The notes beneath the pieces were generated by a model, which saw nothing but the letters and a program-made list of their open reading frames with translations, had not been told where the DNA came from and ran no database searches. A program made the translations under genes and the position numbers. This document shows, in pieces, positions 42,094 through 50,423 of a DNA stretch of 58,225 nucleotides. Where the stretch lies: positions 1 to 58,225 of the IMG/VR virus record IMGVR_UViG_3300022074_000042. The stretch is one strand, 5' to 3'. The stretch comes from a virus. The first letter of the stretch is position 1. Each line of letters begins with the position of its first letter.

Positions 42094-42823
42094 TGTATTC
42101 AAGTCCACTTACTCTATCGGGAAGAGCATTCTAACTCTCGATGAAGACGAGATTGAAGGCGGTCCCGATAGCATCTTCACCATATGCGAAGAAAACGACA
42201 TTAAATCTTTAGTCTTAGTAGAAGACTCTATGACGGGATTTGTAACCGCTCACAATAGATGTAAAGATAAAGATATTGATCTTGTTTTTGGACTTAGGTT
42301 GACTTGTTGTAACGACACAAAAGAAGATGACAATTCAGACCATAAGATCGTAGTGTTCGCTAATGATGATGTTGGATGTAAACTGCTTTACAAGATTTAT
42401 TCTCATGCTCATACAGGTAATGGTAAGGTAGATTTTGCATTTCTTAATTCTGTTTGGAATGATAGTGTCGAATTAATTATCCCTTTTTATGATTCATTTA
42501 TCTTTAATAATAATTTTCACTTAAGGAAATGCGTTCCTGATTTTGCTAAGATAACACCTACGTTTTGGGTAGAAGAAAACAATCTTCCATTCGATGAGTT
42601 ACTAAAAGAGAAAGTTATTGCATTCTCTACTAGAATCGATAGACCCGCTAAGAAAGTAAAAAGTATTTTCTACAAGAATAAGAGGGACGTAGAAGCTTTG
42701 CAAACATACAAAATTATTTGTAACAGAAACTTTGGGAGACCTGCCACTTTAAGCTCTCCTAATCTAAATCACTTTGGCAGCAATGAATTCTGTTTTGAAT
42801 CTTACTTAGAAAAACAAAAATGA
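42086..42823 (+). CDS. PHP-like N-terminal part of DNA polymerase III alpha, separate gene
   Basis: 245 residues. The order fits the PHP domain of DnaE: a start SIGKSILTLDE where DnaE has HxHxEYS, ICEENDIKSLVLVEDSMTGFV where DnaE has the A-TDHG-G pattern, then VFGLRLTC where DnaE has IiG-E, and later helices. The metal-binding His are absent (Tyr/Ser instead; EDS for TDH), so it is probably structural, not an active phosphoesterase. Together with the core at 43449 it adds up to about 1096 residues, the length of a full DnaE. ATGA couples it to the exonuclease gene. Confidence 0.7.
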   Translation: MIPVFKSTYSIGKSILTLDEDEIEGGPDSIFTICEENDIKSLVLVEDSMTGFVTAHNRCKDKDIDLVFGLRLTCCNDTKEDDNSDHKIVVFANDDVGCKLLYKIYSHAHTGNGKVDFAFLNSVWNDSVELIIPFYDSFIFNNNFHLRKCVPDFAKITPTFWVEENNLPFDELLKEKVIAFSTRIDRPAKKVKSIFYKNKRDVEALQTYKIICNRNFGRPATLSSPNLNHFGSNEFCFESYLEKQK

Positions 42824-43452
42824 ACGAATCACTACTTAGATTTAACAAAAAGCAAAGATATGTGGTCTTTGATACTGAAACAGAGGGTTTGAACTTGATT
42901 ACTTCTCGACCTTGGCAAGTCGCTTGGATGGTCGTAGAAGGAGACAGTGTAATTGAGAAAAATGATCTGTTTATTGAGTGGCCTGACTTGGAGGTTTCAG
43001 AGGGTGCTGCTAAAATCACAGGTTTTACAGAAAAGGAATACAACAAAAGATGTGAACCCCCTAAACAAGTCTGGGATAAATTTTCTAAAGAATTATATAA
43101 TCCTGAAAACTTGATAATAGGGCAGAACCTTTTAGGTTTTGATGTTTATATGGTTAATATTTGGAGAAGGCTTATGAATTTACGTGCAGATTATTCTTTT
43201 ATACCTAGAATTTTAGACACTAAGGCTTTAGCCACAGCTATAGCTAAAGAAATGCCTGTAGTTAAAGATGATTTTATTGGCTGGCAATACAGGTTGTTAA
43301 ATTACAGAGAAAGAGGTTTAAAAACATCTCAAGCCACTTTATTGAAGAAATATAATATTGACCATGACCCTAAGAGGCTGCATGATGCTCTATACGATAT
43401 TGAGATGAACTTTAAAGTATTCCGTAAACAATTATTCGATCTTGAGATATGA
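42820..43452 (+). CDS. DEDDh 3'-5' exonuclease (DnaQ-like proofreading)
   Basis: 210 residues. Exo I VVFDTETEGLNL (Asp/Glu, about 15-26), Exo II IGQNLLGFDVYMVN (about 100-113), and Exo III HDALYDIEMNFKVF (His-Asp, about 187-200) give the four acidic residues and the His of the DEDDh group. The gene stands between the two parts of polymerase III alpha and overlaps both by ATGA, so it probably proofreads for that polymerase. It lacks a clear beta-clamp motif. Confidence 0.92.
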   Translation: MNESLLRFNKKQRYVVFDTETEGLNLITSRPWQVAWMVVEGDSVIEKNDLFIEWPDLEVSEGAAKITGFTEKEYNKRCEPPKQVWDKFSKELYNPENLIIGQNLLGFDVYMVNIWRRLMNLRADYSFIPRILDTKALATAIAKEMPVVKDDFIGWQYRLLNYRERGLKTSQATLLKKYNIDHDPKRLHDALYDIEMNFKVFRKQLFDLEI

Positions 43453-46004
43453 GTTCTAGCACATTTAAAGGGTATGATACCCCATTTCCAGTTGGGGTGA
43501 AACTCCCAGAAATCAAAATACAAAAAAAATATTATGACGAGGTTTCTTGTAAAGACCTGGGAGACAACTTTAAATTCTTAAGGAAGCTTTGCTTTGCGCG
43601 TCTTAAAGAGAAAGGAATTCATGAGTTTGAAAACGCTCAAGTTTATTACGATAGATTAAAAGAAGAGTTAACGATTTTTGATGAACTTGGTTTTGTGGAT
43701 TACATTCTTTTGAATTGGGATATTATTAACTTCTGTAAAGAAAACGATATTCCGACAGGAGCAGGTAGAGGTAGTGCGGCAGGTTCCTTGGTTCTCTATG
43801 TCATAGGAGTTACCAATATCGATCCTATTGAATACGATCTATTCTTTGAGAGGTTCGTCTCAAAAAGCAGGGCTAAGAAGATCGAGCATAATGGAGAAGT
43901 ATTTTTAGATGGTAGTTTATTGGCTGACGTAGATAACGATATTTCCTACGATAGAAGGGCAGAGGTTATTAAATACATCGAAGATAAGTATGAAGGTAAG
44001 ACATCAAAAATTCTCACCTTAAATACTCTTAGTGGTAAGCTTTGCATGAAAGAGTGTGGTAAGATTATAGCTGAACTTTCTGAAATGGAGGTTAATCAAA
44101 TAAGTGATACAATCCCTAAACATTTTGGCATCGTAGCTAAATTAGATACAGCATATCAAGAGAGCGAGTCTTTCAAATCTTACGCTGATAAACATCCTAA
44201 AGTATTTAATATAGCTAAAAAATTACAAGGATTGAATAAAAATACTGGAGTCCATCCTTCTGGGATTTCTATTTCATATTATGATTTAGATGGGATTATG
44301 CCACTTCAGAAAACTAATGATGATTCTTTAATTTCTGGTTACGATATGAATGACGTAGCTAGCCTTAGTGTCAAATTTGACATTCTAGGTCTAAGAACTC
44401 TTTCTGTTGTCCATGATGTTTGCAAGCAAGTGGGCATAAACGCTTCGGACATAGATATTAACCATGAAACTATTTATGCTGCTTTATCCTGTCTCCGATC
44501 ACCTCAAGGTCTTTTCCAGATAGAAGCAGAAACAAACTTCAAAGTTTGCAAGCTAATAGCTCCTCAAAATCTAGAGCAATTGTCTGCCGTGGTAGCTATA
44601 GCAAGACCTGGAGCTTTAGATTTCAAGGATAATTATGCTACTTATGTAAGAACTGGGGATTTCCAGTCTGTTCATGAATTCTTTGATGATATTTTGAGCT
44701 ATACTGGTGGTATTCCGCTCTATCAAGAGCAACTTATGAAGATGGCTGTAAAGGTTGGCTTCACTCTAGACGAAGCTGAACAACTAAGAAGAATTGTTGG
44801 CAAAAAGAAAGTCGATCAAATGCCAGCTTGGAAGGCCAAGATTGAGGAAAAAATTATTTCCAACAAATTAGATAGTGCTATTGGTGATGTTCTTTGGAGA
44901 GTCGCGGAGGATTCTGCTAATTACTCATTTAACAAATCTCACTCTATCAGTTACGCTCACTTGGCTGCTATAACTGTTTACTTAAAATTTACATACCCAC
45001 AAGAGTTCTTTTTGAGCTTATTAAAGTTTGCTAAATTTGAACCTAACTCTCATGAGGAAATAGCTAAAATCTCTCAAGAGCTTTCTCATTTCGATATTAA
45101 GCTTTTACCACCAGATTTAAATAAGTCTGATATCGACTTTAAGATAGAGGGTAAAAATATTAGGTATGGATTAAATTCTATTAAAGGCGTATCCACTAAA
45201 GTTTTACAATCTTTGCTTGATTTTAGAGAGGAGTCTTTCTCTAATAAATATGAAATATTCTTGTCTGCAAAACAAGCAGGTTTGAATATAGGAACTTTAT
45301 CAGCTTTAGTTCAAGCGGGTTTACTAGATTCTTTTGTCAAAAGCAATCGTCCTAGATTAGTCTTAGAGGCTCAAACATTTAATATTTTAACAGATAGAGA
45401 AAAGAGAAATTTTGTAGCCCTTGGGGAGAGAGATGATTATGACATAATTAACTCCATTCATAATGCTAAAAAGGGAGATATCGTTGGAGATGATAACAGA
45501 AAGCTCTTTTCAGAGAAAAGATTCAATACATTTCGTAAAAAATATCAGCCATATAAAGATATTTACGAGATGAACAAAGAGCATATAAAATACGCTAATT
45601 GGTTTTTCGAAGAGAAATTGTTGGGCTATAGTTATTCTCACAATATTAGAGAAGTGTTTAGTTATGAAGACGATTTTAATTCCGCAGACGATGTTAAGGA
45701 GCTTGGAGACCGTGCTAATGTAAAATTTGTAGGTGTTTTGACTGATATTATGCGTAGAACTAGCAGAAATGGCAATAAATATGCCCGTTTAACTATGCAG
45801 GACGAAGGGGGAGTTCTAGAAGGTTTATTTTTAGATGGTAGTAGAGATGCTAGACTGACAAATTATTTAGATTCTGGAAAAAAATTACCCAAAAAGTCAG
45901 ATGTCGTGATAATATATGGCTCTAAGGGAGATGATATTGTTTTCATCGACAAGATTTTTCCCCTAAAAGACAAAATCTACATGAAGTTATCTGAACTTAA
46001 ATAG
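43449..46004 (+). CDS. dnaE: DNA polymerase III alpha, polymerase core (separate gene)
   Basis: 851 residues. Begins exactly where DnaE leaves the PHP domain (LGDNFKFLRKLCFARLKEKG). GAGRGSAAGS (104-113), NIDPIEYDLFFERF, ADVDND (D160, D162; 159-164) and KFDILGL (D311) give the catalytic palm. IPLYQEQLMKMAVKVGFTLDEA (about 416-437) and FNKSHSISYAHLAA (about 496-509) are fingers and HhH-type segments. The C-terminal OB fold is clear (FVGVLTDIMRRTSRNGNKYAR, about 760-780). An insert with IEHNGEVFLDG (about 144-155) precedes the catalytic motif. A bacterial-type C-family polymerase is unusual for phages, which mostly use A or B. Confidence 0.93.
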   Translation: MSSSTFKGYDTPFPVGVKLPEIKIQKKYYDEVSCKDLGDNFKFLRKLCFARLKEKGIHEFENAQVYYDRLKEELTIFDELGFVDYILLNWDIINFCKENDIPTGAGRGSAAGSLVLYVIGVTNIDPIEYDLFFERFVSKSRAKKIEHNGEVFLDGSLLADVDNDISYDRRAEVIKYIEDKYEGKTSKILTLNTLSGKLCMKECGKIIAELSEMEVNQISDTIPKHFGIVAKLDTAYQESESFKSYADKHPKVFNIAKKLQGLNKNTGVHPSGISISYYDLDGIMPLQKTNDDSLISGYDMNDVASLSVKFDILGLRTLSVVHDVCKQVGINASDIDINHETIYAALSCLRSPQGLFQIEAETNFKVCKLIAPQNLEQLSAVVAIARPGALDFKDNYATYVRTGDFQSVHEFFDDILSYTGGIPLYQEQLMKMAVKVGFTLDEAEQLRRIVGKKKVDQMPAWKAKIEEKIISNKLDSAIGDVLWRVAEDSANYSFNKSHSISYAHLAAITVYLKFTYPQEFFLSLLKFAKFEPNSHEEIAKISQELSHFDIKLLPPDLNKSDIDFKIEGKNIRYGLNSIKGVSTKVLQSLLDFREESFSNKYEIFLSAKQAGLNIGTLSALVQAGLLDSFVKSNRPRLVLEAQTFNILTDREKRNFVALGERDDYDIINSIHNAKKGDIVGDDNRKLFSEKRFNTFRKKYQPYKDIYEMNKEHIKYANWFFEEKLLGYSYSHNIREVFSYEDDFNSADDVKELGDRANVKFVGVLTDIMRRTSRNGNKYARLTMQDEGGVLEGLFLDGSRDARLTNYLDSGKKLPKKSDVVIIYGSKGDDIVFIDKIFPLKDKIYMKLSELK

Positions 46005-46010
46005 TGTAAA
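46002..46010 (+). promoter_or_regulatory. AGTGTAAA box before the Clp gene
   Basis: TAGTGTAAA, with AGTGTA at 46003-46008, 13 bases before the first ATG at 46016 (16 before the second). It overlaps the stop region of the polymerase gene; there is no Shine-Dalgarno. Confidence 0.45.
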
Positions 46011-46015
46011 GAATT

Positions 46016-48478
46016 ATGATGGGTCTAACCGATTTCAATTTAACACCCAAAGCAAAAAAGGGACTTAAGGATTCGCAAAAATTTGCAGAAGCTAATGGAC
46101 ATACTCTAGTAACAACAGCTCACCTAGTTTATGGTTGTATGATGAATATATCTGACAGTTGCGCTGTCAGGTTGAAATCTCATGATTTGCACGTAGTAGG
46201 CAAGAAATTTATTAAGCTGTTTAAAAAATACGCAGCTCAAAATAAAGAATATTTTCAAGCTTCTAAAGGCCAAGGAGGTTGGCATGAAGATGTAAATGAA
46301 ATTATATTTTTTGCTAGAGATTTTTCAGATAACTTTGATAGTTACTTTATAGGAATTGAACATATTCTTTATACCATTTTAGACATGGAGGGTCATTTCA
46401 TAGAATATATGAAGAGTAATGGTATCGATACTATACATGCCAAAGATATTATCGAAACGTATATTCTTGAGACAAGTATTCCTCCTACAGATCAAATAAA
46501 GAACGCATTGACTGACTCTGGGAGATTAGACATAGAAGGTAAAATGAAAGCTCGCAGTAAAAACGAACTTTCAGAGGATTCATTATCTAATTTAACAAAA
46601 TATTGTATTAACTTAAACGAAAAATTTGTTACGGAAAAAACCTCTCTTATCTCTGGCAGAGATCGTGAGATACATGAATTAGTAGAGATTTTATCTAAAA
46701 AGAATAAAAGTAATGCTATCTTAGTCGGAGATGCAGGTGTAGGTAAAACTGCTATAGTAGAGGGTCTGGTGCAAAAAATAATTAACCAAGAAAGCCCCCC
46801 TCACATGTCTTTAATGCAGATTTATTCTGTTGATATAAGCGCTATGGTAGCTGGCACAAAGTATAGGGGAGAGTTTGAGGAAAGATTTAAATCTCTCATC
46901 GCAGAAGTGGAGAAAGACTCTGGTATCATTTTGTTTTTTGACGAAATACATACAATAATAGGAGCGGGGAATTCTGAAGGTGCAGTCGATGCTTCTAATA
47001 TGCTCAAGCCAGCTTTAGCGAGAGGAGATATTAAATGTATTGGGGCTACGACCTCTCAAGAATATAAAAAATTCTTTGAGAAAGATACTGCGATGAAAAG
47101 AAGGTTTGATAAAATCTTTATTGAAGAACCTTCTAAAAAAGACACTAAAGACATTGTGATGAAAACGTTGCCTTATTACGAGGATTTTCATCATGTTAAG
47201 TATAAAGAGTCGGACGTAGATACTATTATTGATTTATGCGATAAGTTTCTAAGCAACAAAAAATTCCCAGATAAAGCGTTCGATATAATTGATCAATTAG
47301 GAGCGAGAACAAAAATAAAATACAATGAAGTCCCTTCTACTGTTGAGGAAGTAAGAACATCATTTTGCGAATTTTTAATGGGGACTACAGAGGATGAAAA
47401 GCTAGATGAAGAAAAATTTACCTCGATGCTAAAAAACTATCTGCAAGTTATGGCTCGATATGCAGAAAAAAAAGGTAGAAAGCAGAATATAAGACAAAAA
47501 GACATCCTTTCTGTTTTCGAAGAAAAGACGGGGTTATCTCCTAAAACAATAGCTAAAAACACTTCTTCTTTTACCAAATTCTACAACCAGATGAACTCTG
47601 AAGTTTTTGGTCAAGAGAAGAACATAAAAGTCATACATAACGCATTAGCATGTGTCAAAGCTGGCTTAAACGACCCTAAAAAGCCATTAAGTAACTTTTT
47701 GTTTATTGGTTCTACAAGTGTAGGCAAGACATTTACAGCTAAGAAAATAGCAAAATATTTCTTTGGTAACGAAAAATCATTTTTGCAGCTAAATATGAGT
47801 GAGTATCAAGATAAAACAGGTATCTCTAAACTCATGGGTGCTAACGCTGGCTATGTAGGATACGAAGAAGGTGGTCTACTAACTGAATACGTTAGAAATA
47901 ATCCTAACTGTGTTGTTTTGTTTGATGAGGTAGAGAAATGTGAGCCAAAAGTCTTAGATATCTTATTGCAAATACTAGACGAAGGGTATATCACAGACAA
48001 CCTTAATAGACGGATAGACTTGAGTAAAACTATAGTAGTTATGACTTCTAATGTGGGGTATAAAGAGAAAACCAAAAGAAGCATGGGCTTCTCTCCACAA
48101 ACAGAAAATGAAGATGAAATCTATAAAAACTCTCTCAAAAAATATTTTAGACCTGAATTGTTGGCTAGAGTAGATGAGGTTTTAGTTTTTAACGAGCTAG
48201 GAGAATCCGAGTTGCTTAAGATTATTAGAGCTGAATTATCAGCTATAGAAGACAGACTCTCTGAAAGAAACATTGAAATCTGTATAAATAAAAGCGTGGA
48301 AAAACACATCTTAAACGAAATTAAAATGCAAAAAAATCACGCTAGACAAATAAAAAATGCAGTAAAAGCTATTGTGCAGGTTCCTATTTCGAACTACATA
48401 GTAAAAAACAGAAATGTGGATAAAATTTCCATAAAAGTAGTTGACAAATCGCTAGAATTCTCTAAGATAGCTACATGA
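46016..48478 (+). CDS. ClpA/ClpC-like AAA+ unfoldase
   Basis: 820 residues. Two N-terminal Clp repeats (about 10-150), AAA module 1 with GDAGVGKTAI (238-247) and LFFDEIHTIIG, and AAA module 2 with GSTSVGKT (about 565-572) and VVLFDEVEKCE. The pore-1 segment is YRGEFEERF and the pore-2 segment is YVGYEEGGLL. A KRSMGFSP loop (near 690) sits where ClpA and ClpC carry the IGF/VGF tripeptide that binds ClpP; ClpB lacks it. No ClpP gene is in the window, so it could use host ClpP. Two ATG codons follow each other; either may start it. Confidence 0.9.
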   Translation: MMGLTDFNLTPKAKKGLKDSQKFAEANGHTLVTTAHLVYGCMMNISDSCAVRLKSHDLHVVGKKFIKLFKKYAAQNKEYFQASKGQGGWHEDVNEIIFFARDFSDNFDSYFIGIEHILYTILDMEGHFIEYMKSNGIDTIHAKDIIETYILETSIPPTDQIKNALTDSGRLDIEGKMKARSKNELSEDSLSNLTKYCINLNEKFVTEKTSLISGRDREIHELVEILSKKNKSNAILVGDAGVGKTAIVEGLVQKIINQESPPHMSLMQIYSVDISAMVAGTKYRGEFEERFKSLIAEVEKDSGIILFFDEIHTIIGAGNSEGAVDASNMLKPALARGDIKCIGATTSQEYKKFFEKDTAMKRRFDKIFIEEPSKKDTKDIVMKTLPYYEDFHHVKYKESDVDTIIDLCDKFLSNKKFPDKAFDIIDQLGARTKIKYNEVPSTVEEVRTSFCEFLMGTTEDEKLDEEKFTSMLKNYLQVMARYAEKKGRKQNIRQKDILSVFEEKTGLSPKTIAKNTSSFTKFYNQMNSEVFGQEKNIKVIHNALACVKAGLNDPKKPLSNFLFIGSTSVGKTFTAKKIAKYFFGNEKSFLQLNMSEYQDKTGISKLMGANAGYVGYEEGGLLTEYVRNNPNCVVLFDEVEKCEPKVLDILLQILDEGYITDNLNRRIDLSKTIVVMTSNVGYKEKTKRSMGFSPQTENEDEIYKNSLKKYFRPELLARVDEVLVFNELGESELLKIIRAELSAIEDRLSERNIEICINKSVEKHILNEIKMQKNHARQIKNAVKAIVQVPISNYIVKNRNVDKISIKVVDKSLEFSKIAT

Positions 48479-48699
48479 AGAAAGTCAACATGCGAGTAAT
48501 GAAAGCTATCCGTGATTCCAAAGGACGTTTCTTTGGTCTCTACACGAAGCAGGGTGAATCACTCAACGCCCAACTTGAATCAGAAACAGATCAAACAATT
48601 GTGGTTTATGATCGCAATTTTAATCGTACCCGCCGCTTTTCTAAAGCCAGTATTTCTGGGGTTCGAATCGCAAAAAAGAATTTTGGTAAGGTCTTCTAG
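48475..48699 (+). CDS. Small basic protein
   Basis: 74 residues, strongly basic, with a beta-type pattern (GRFFGLYTKQGESLNAQ, TIVVYDRNFNRTRRFS). It overlaps the Clp stop (ATGA) and could be an adaptor or nucleic-acid binder. The codons are less AT-biased than its neighbours. It ends about 50 bases before a strong terminator. Confidence 0.6.
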   Translation: MKKVNMRVMKAIRDSKGRFFGLYTKQGESLNAQLESETDQTIVVYDRNFNRTRRFSKASISGVRIAKKNFGKVF

Positions 48700-48717
48700 T
48701 CTTGCTGGATATATGGT

Positions 48718-48733
48718 CATCTAATATTAGATG
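48718..48733. repeat. Perfect 16-base palindrome
   Basis: CATCTAATATTAGATG reads the same on both strands. It lies in the 91-base gap between the small basic gene and the terminator, so it could be an operator or an RNA hairpin. Confidence 0.6.
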
Positions 48734-48747
48734 GTTTGCTCATGTGG

Positions 48748-48780
48748 AAGCCCCCTCTTGAAAAAGAGGGGGTTTCTTTT
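48748..48780 (+). terminator. Strong rho-independent terminator
   Basis: Nine perfect pairs (CCCCCTCTT / AAGAGGGGG) with three more weak pairs below, a GAAA tetraloop, and a T-rich tail. It closes the unit that ends with the Clp and small basic genes and lies 11 bases before the next gene. Confidence 0.92.
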
Positions 48781-48790
48781 ATTATAGTCG

Positions 48791-49855
48791 ATGAAGCTTT
48801 CTTCCCTCTTTAAAGGCAAAGTTTATGCTTTCCCACAAACTCAAAATCAAGAACAAGATTTAACTTTTGCGGGTAAAGTAATAGAAAAAGTAGATCCCAA
48901 ATTAGATATAGCTAACATTTCTTTGGGTAAAATTAATGATAATTATGATGTTTTCACGATAACAGATACAAATCAGAAAAATTATAAATTAAAAATATCT
49001 TTGGATGATTCTGATGGTATCTTAAAAAAAGAAGCTTCTGTTGTAAAAAACAGTAAGTCAAAAACTGTGCCTAAGTTTAAAAGTTACGGTGAAATTAAAA
49101 TAGGAGAAAATATTTCTTATTTACTTACAATTATCCCACCTTATGAAAGCGTCAGAGATTACGGAAGATCATGCCTAATTGAGAATATGGATTTATTTTT
49201 CCGTAATTACTTTGATTTCCAATGTACTAAATCCGTTCGGCCTACATATAAGACTTCATTAGATAAGTTTTTTAATAATTTAGACCCTCAAAACTATTTA
49301 CCAAAAGATTCTCTCCGAGCATTTGAGAGTTATACAGATTATTCTTTGTGCCGAGAATTTATGATCGAATTAAAAGAAGAGACGTATGGATTGACCCAAA
49401 AAATACACCTTCCTTATAATTTTAAATGTCACGGCAATCTCTCTTTAGATAATATATTTTTTGATAAAAAAATGTTTTATTTTGATGGGTTTCAGTCTGT
49501 ATACATGGGCCATCCATTCATTGATTTAGTTGATTTCTTTTTAGAAGTAGGATTACCTGAAGAAGACCAATACCGAATCTTGTCTCAATTTTGTGCAGTG
49601 GGAGAATTACCTGAAGAAAGAGGTTATTTTAAAGCTCTATATGAAATTCAACTTAGAAAAAAATTGGGAGATTTAATCTCTAATTACATAAAAGAAATTT
49701 ATATTTACGATTCATATCGTTACGATAATATTTTGAATATAGCAGATGTTTTTTCCCATTGTTACGAGAGGTTCTGTAAAGTAGAAATTTTCAATAAAAA
49801 CAGAGATTTTATCATGAAAACTATCTGTGAGCCTATTTTTGGTGTAAAAGCTTAA
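48791..49855 (+). CDS. Degenerate APH/choline-kinase-fold protein
   Basis: 354 residues. The C-terminal half holds KCHGNLSLDNIFFDKKMFYFDGF (about 211-233) followed by GHPFIDLVDFFLEVG, the outline of APH-type kinases (HGDxxxxN then D-G/W and the D-L-A region). The catalytic Asp of HGD is Asn and the metal-binding segment is FDGFQ, so activity is doubtful. The N-terminal lobe has FTITDTNQKNYKLKIS with a possible ATP-binding Lys. It might be a pseudokinase or an altered enzyme. It follows a terminator and precedes a short phage protein. Confidence 0.6.
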   Translation: MKLSSLFKGKVYAFPQTQNQEQDLTFAGKVIEKVDPKLDIANISLGKINDNYDVFTITDTNQKNYKLKISLDDSDGILKKEASVVKNSKSKTVPKFKSYGEIKIGENISYLLTIIPPYESVRDYGRSCLIENMDLFFRNYFDFQCTKSVRPTYKTSLDKFFNNLDPQNYLPKDSLRAFESYTDYSLCREFMIELKEETYGLTQKIHLPYNFKCHGNLSLDNIFFDKKMFYFDGFQSVYMGHPFIDLVDFFLEVGLPEEDQYRILSQFCAVGELPEERGYFKALYEIQLRKKLGDLISNYIKEIYIYDSYRYDNILNIADVFSHCYERFCKVEIFNKNRDFIMKTICEPIFGVKA

Positions 49856-49857
49856 GT

Positions 49858-50382
49858 ATGCCACTACCATCACCTAGAGACGGAGAAAAGAAGTCTAAGT
49901 TTATGAGTCGCTGCATGGTCGATCTCACAGCTAAAGACGAATTTAAGGACGTTAAACAAAGAGCTGCTGTTTGTGCTTCTCAATTTGATAAAGCTGAAAG
50001 TAAAGCTTCTGTTGTCGTGCAAAATCCTTGGGATGAGACTGATGTATTTTATTATTTCTCCAAGTCTAGCCCACAAGAAATGGATCATTATTTTGATACA
50101 AAAGAAAAAGCTTTAGAAGATGCTAAAAAACTAGGTTTGAAGGGCTTCCATACTCACAAAAATGATGACGGGAAAACTATGTATATGGCTGGCCCTGATC
50201 ATGAGTCGTTTATGAAACGACATAATGAAATTCTTAAAAAGAAAGATGAATCTGATAGTAGTCTTTGGGAAAATATCAGAAAGAAAAGGGAAAGAATTAA
50301 AAGCGGATCTGGTGAAAAGATGCGTAAAAAGGGAGATAAAGGCGCTCCTACTCCCGATCAAATTAAAAAAGCTAAAAATTAA
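49858..50382 (+). CDS. Phage protein with DUF-type head-maturation-linked segments
   Basis: 174 residues. It begins SPRDGEKKSKFMSRCMVD and then QRAAVCASQFDKAE, a Cys-pair segment often found at the ends of phage portal/protease-linked proteins. The end holds SLWENIRKKRERIKSGSGEK and RKKGDKGAPT, another short module widespread in large-phage proteins. A middle segment (about 60-125) is alpha/beta. It seems to be a combination of such short modules; function unknown. Two bases separate it from the preceding gene. Confidence 0.65.
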   Translation: MPLPSPRDGEKKSKFMSRCMVDLTAKDEFKDVKQRAAVCASQFDKAESKASVVVQNPWDETDVFYYFSKSSPQEMDHYFDTKEKALEDAKKLGLKGFHTHKNDDGKTMYMAGPDHESFMKRHNEILKKKDESDSSLWENIRKKRERIKSGSGEKMRKKGDKGAPTPDQIKKAKN

Positions 50383-50385
50383 TTT

Positions 50386-50423
50386 ATGTAGAAAAAAAGC
50401 CCTAGTTGCTTAATATTCTACAT
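50386..50423 (+). repeat. Inverted repeat overlapping the start of gene 50422
   Basis: Arms ATGTAGAA (50386-50393) and TTCTACAT (50416-50423) with 22 bases between. The right arm includes the first two bases of the ATG at 50422. It may mask the ribosome site or bind a regulator. Confidence 0.5.
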
